This document shows, one piece after another, positions 53,406 to 54,819 of a stretch of DNA of 54,819 bases (position 1 is its first letter; each line of letters begins with the position of its first letter). This stretch comes from an uncultured Rhodopila sp. (GTDB lineage: Bacteria; Pseudomonadota; Alphaproteobacteria; Acetobacterales; Acetobacteraceae). The position numbers were made by a program, and so were the translations under genes. Below the pieces are notes generated by a model that did no database searches, had not been told where the DNA came from, and was given only the letters and a program-made list of their open reading frames with translations. The stretch is taken from positions 1 to 54,819 of the forward strand of contig CAINOE010000125.1 in assembly GCA_903851415.1 (NCBI GenBank), in the 5' to 3' direction.

Positions 53406-53719
53406 ATGCCCCAATCCAGTTTCGAGAGCAGTGGCCATGCCTCCAGCGTCGCATTGCTGGAACTGACCAAGGCTTACCAGGAATTGGCCGCCAAAAGCGC
53501 GCCAACCTGACGGCCGCAATCCACGCGCTTTCGGGGGTGAAAACGCCGGCCGAGTTTTTAACCGCGCAACAGAAGCTGTTGGCGGACGGTGTCGAGGCAG
53601 TGGTGGCTGACAGCCAGACCATTGCCAAACTCACGATTGCGGTGTTCACGGCGGCTTTTGAGCCGGTGAAGGTGCAGATCGAAGCGTTGCAGAAGATCGC
53701 GCTGAAACCGGCCGGCTGA
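53406..53719 (+). pseudogene. Phasin family protein with a frameshift
   Basis: Frame one gives MPQSSFESSG, then VALLELTKAYQELAAK, and stops at TGA near 53509. The next frame continues without a gap (ANLTAAIHALSGVKTPAEFL, then KLTIAVFTAAFEPVKVQIEA) to TGA 53717-53719. A single lost base near 53500 would restore a phasin of about 104 residues. Phasins coat PHB granules, in keeping with phaC and the thiolase. AAGGA precedes the ATG. Recent mutation and sequencing error cannot be told apart here. Confidence 0.75.
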
Positions 53720-54065
53720 TCCATGCGGCGCCGTTGCTGGTAGCGCCTCACCCCTGACCGGGATGCGGGTTCGATTCACAACGCCTCCGGAACCTGCGGC
53801 TTGAGTTCCGGGTCATCCTGGTTGGCCGCAGGAACGCGCTTCTGCGGTTCCAAGACGGGACGCCGGATAAATATGGCGTCCCGCGTTCCGCCAAGGTGCG
53901 CGACATGGTGCACCAACTCGTCGAGAAGACCCGGGACCTCATCAGGTTGGCGCAGCAGATCGGGCATCAGCCGCGCCAGGAGCAGACCCGGCAGGCCATT
54001 AAGCACGAGCACATCCGGTGTCGATGGCTGTCTGAATCCGCGTAAATCCGGCGCCGACCGAAAAT
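53720..54065. other. Region with ambiguous coding remnants
   Basis: On the minus strand 53776-54012 is an open frame of 78 residues (MLVLNGLPGLLLARLMPDLL...). On the plus strand 53770-54046 has a frame with protein-like sequence (DGTPDKYGVPRSAKVRDMVH) but no good start. Both strands look partly coding; I cannot decide and suspect a truncated gene. Confidence 0.35.
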
Positions 54066-54080
54066 TGGCATGGCGCTTGC
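54066..54080 (+). promoter_or_regulatory. Possible sigma-54 promoter upstream of the thiolase gene
   Basis: TGGCATG-GCGC-TTGC matches the -24/-12 consensus TGGCACG-N4-TTGC at all but one position with correct spacing. It lies about 165 bp before the thiolase ATG and upstream of box 16. No enhancer-binding regulator was seen in the window. Confidence 0.45.
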
Positions 54081-54145
54081 TCTATCCTGCCAACCGCGAC
54101 GCAAGACGCTCGCGGGGTGGAGGCGGCCGCCCGGATGGGCCGGTG

Positions 54146-54163
54146 TGAGTAGAGTCCGAGGGT
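54146..54163 (+). promoter_or_regulatory. FixJ-like box 16 (thiolase)
   Basis: Plus strand GAGTAGAGTCCGAGGGT, a weaker copy. A -10-like TAATCA (54187-54192) starts 38 nt after GTA. Confidence 0.6.
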
Positions 54164-54244
54164 ATTTATCGCTGTCCGATGAGCGGTAATCAACCCGGAC
54201 CTCTGCCAAGACAGCTCAGAGGTTGCCGCGGAAAGGGCACGTCC

Positions 54245-54715
54245 ATGCAACGCGAAGTTTTCGTAGTTTCCGGCGTCCGCACCGCCATCGGCGATTTCGG
54301 AGGCAGCCTCAAGGATGTCCCGCCGACGGAACTCGGTGCCAACGTATCGCGCGAGGCTCTGTCCCGCGCCGGTGTTGACGGCGCCGAAGTCCAGCACGTC
54401 GTTTTCGGCAACGTCATCCACACCGAACCGAAGGACATGTACTTGTCCCGCGTCGCCTCGGTAAACGCCGGCGTCACCATCGACGCCCCGGCCCTGACGG
54501 TGAACCGCCTTTGCGGGTCCGGCCTGCAGGCGATCATTTCCACGGCGCAGGCGATCACCCTCGGGGATGCCGATATCGGCCTCGCCGGCGGCGCCGAGAA
54601 CATGAGCCGCGGCGGCTACCTGTCCCCCGGCCAGCGCTGGGGCCAGCGCATGGGCGACGCCACGCTGATCGACATGATGGGGTCACCACACGATTTGTAC
54701 GAAATCGTACGCTAA
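54245..54715 (+). pseudogene. phaA: Acetyl-CoA acetyltransferase (thiolase), cut by a transposon
   Basis: The first 145 codons are a normal thiolase N-terminal half: VVSGVRTAIGDFGG, nucleophilic Cys 90 in NRLCGSGLQA and GGAENMSRGGYLSPG. After IDMM (54678) the sequence leaves the family and runs into a 38-bp transposon end, stopping at TAA 54713-54715. Thiolases have about 390 residues and need the C-terminal His and Cys, so the product would be inactive. It would have condensed two acetyl-CoA as the first step of PHB synthesis. The rest of the gene may lie beyond the element, outside the window. Confidence 0.88.
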
Positions 54716-54716
54716 G
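54679..54716. repeat. Tn3-family terminal inverted repeat (38 bp)
   Basis: It begins GGGGTCACCAC and ends CGTACGCTAAG, exactly 38 bp, the length and end pattern (GGGG...ACGCTAAG) of Tn3/Tn21-type inverted repeats. It starts precisely where the thiolase similarity ends. Confidence 0.8.
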
Positions 54717-54735
54717 CGGCCGGTGTTGATGACAA

Positions 54736-54819
54736 TCAGGGATCAAATGCGCTGCTGAAGGTTCCGGGAAAGGTGTGCAGCCCCTCCTCATCACGGAGCA
54801 CGACTATCCATCGTGCGGA
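54736..54819 (-). CDS. Possible C-terminal end of a transposon gene
   Basis: An open minus frame of 27 codons reaches the edge and ends at TGA 54736-54738; it contains RWIVVLRDEEGLHTFPG. It is too short to identify and may be chance. Confidence 0.3.
   Translation of the reverse strand, partial: SARWIVVLRDEEGLHTFPGTFSSAFDP

Larger units (their letters stand above)
54679..54819. mobile_element. Left end of a Tn3-family transposon (continues off the edge)
   Basis: Recognised only by the 38-bp end and by the interruption of the thiolase gene. The 103 bp inside the end hold no recognisable transposase. The 5 bp before it (ATGAT, 54674-54678) would be the expected target duplication. Confidence 0.72.

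Noticed and set aside
2992..54163. The repeated element as a -35 site of an ECF sigma factor
   Set aside because: The element's end lies about 22 nt before the -10, too far for a normal -35/-10 pair, and no sigma factor gene is present; an activator site fits better.

Overview
This 54.8 kb, GC-rich window comes from a bacterial chromosome or large replicon, most likely an alphaproteobacterium. Supporting signs are class I PHA synthase, phasin and thiolase genes, a FixJ-like DNA-binding domain, entericidin/PRC-barrel/CsbD stress proteins, and dense ATGA-overlapped operons. The family-level placement (Acetobacteraceae or another Rhodospirillales group) is a guess. I see no rRNA, tRNA, CRISPR array or phage gene. 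A Tn3-type transposon end lies at the right edge.

The main observation is a directional 18-bp element, core GTANTTTCCGANCCT. It occurs 16 times, each copy upstream of a gene or operon and pointing into it. At about 13 copies a -10-like hexamer begins 35-39 nt after the GTA. The core resembles the FixJ sites of rhizobial fixK/nifA promoters. In the middle of the region (19.3-23.7 kb) lies a 1454-residue CheB-CheR-PAS-histidine kinase-REC-REC-LuxR protein whose last 200 residues look like FixJ. I infer that it, or a close relative, controls the island, possibly in response to low oxygen or loss of energy.

Layout: 0-3.3 kb (minus) start of a [NiFe] hydrogenase operon (hupD, hupH-like, small subunit, Isp1, start of Isp2) and hypC. 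3.5-5.4 kb pstS and a PRC-barrel gene with a stop codon. 5.5-10.5 kb (minus) membrane stress protein, phaC, maoC-pta fusion, ackA. 10.7-18.4 kb PhoU-like fusion, short PPDK, MgtA-type ATPase, VIT protein, pstB. 18.4-19.3 kb decayed ABC permease. 19.3-23.7 kb the sensor fusion. 23.9-29.5 kb small envelope/stress proteins (BON, receiver, tiny membrane peptide, entericidin, CsbD, DUF3309, OmpA, slipin). 29.5-33.2 kb (minus) beta-phosphoglucomutase, GH65 phosphorylase, phosphatase. 33.5-37.6 kb glycosyltransferase, second maoC-pta and ackA, small protein. 37.7-42.6 kb (minus) PRC-barrel, UPF0182, MFS. 42.7-47.1 kb P3A H+-ATPase with C-terminal repeats, PPK2. 47.2-53.1 kb (minus) unknown pair, long Pta, second GH65. 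53.2-54.8 kb frameshifted phasin, then a thiolase cut by the transposon.

Together the genes suggest survival metabolism: PHB storage, polyphosphate, ATP from acetyl-phosphate, phosphorolysis of disaccharides, hydrogen oxidation, ion pumping and envelope protection. Several modules are duplicated (maoC-pta/ackA, GH65, P-type ATPase, PRC-barrel, CsbD), and at least four genes are broken, so the region appears to be both expanding and decaying.
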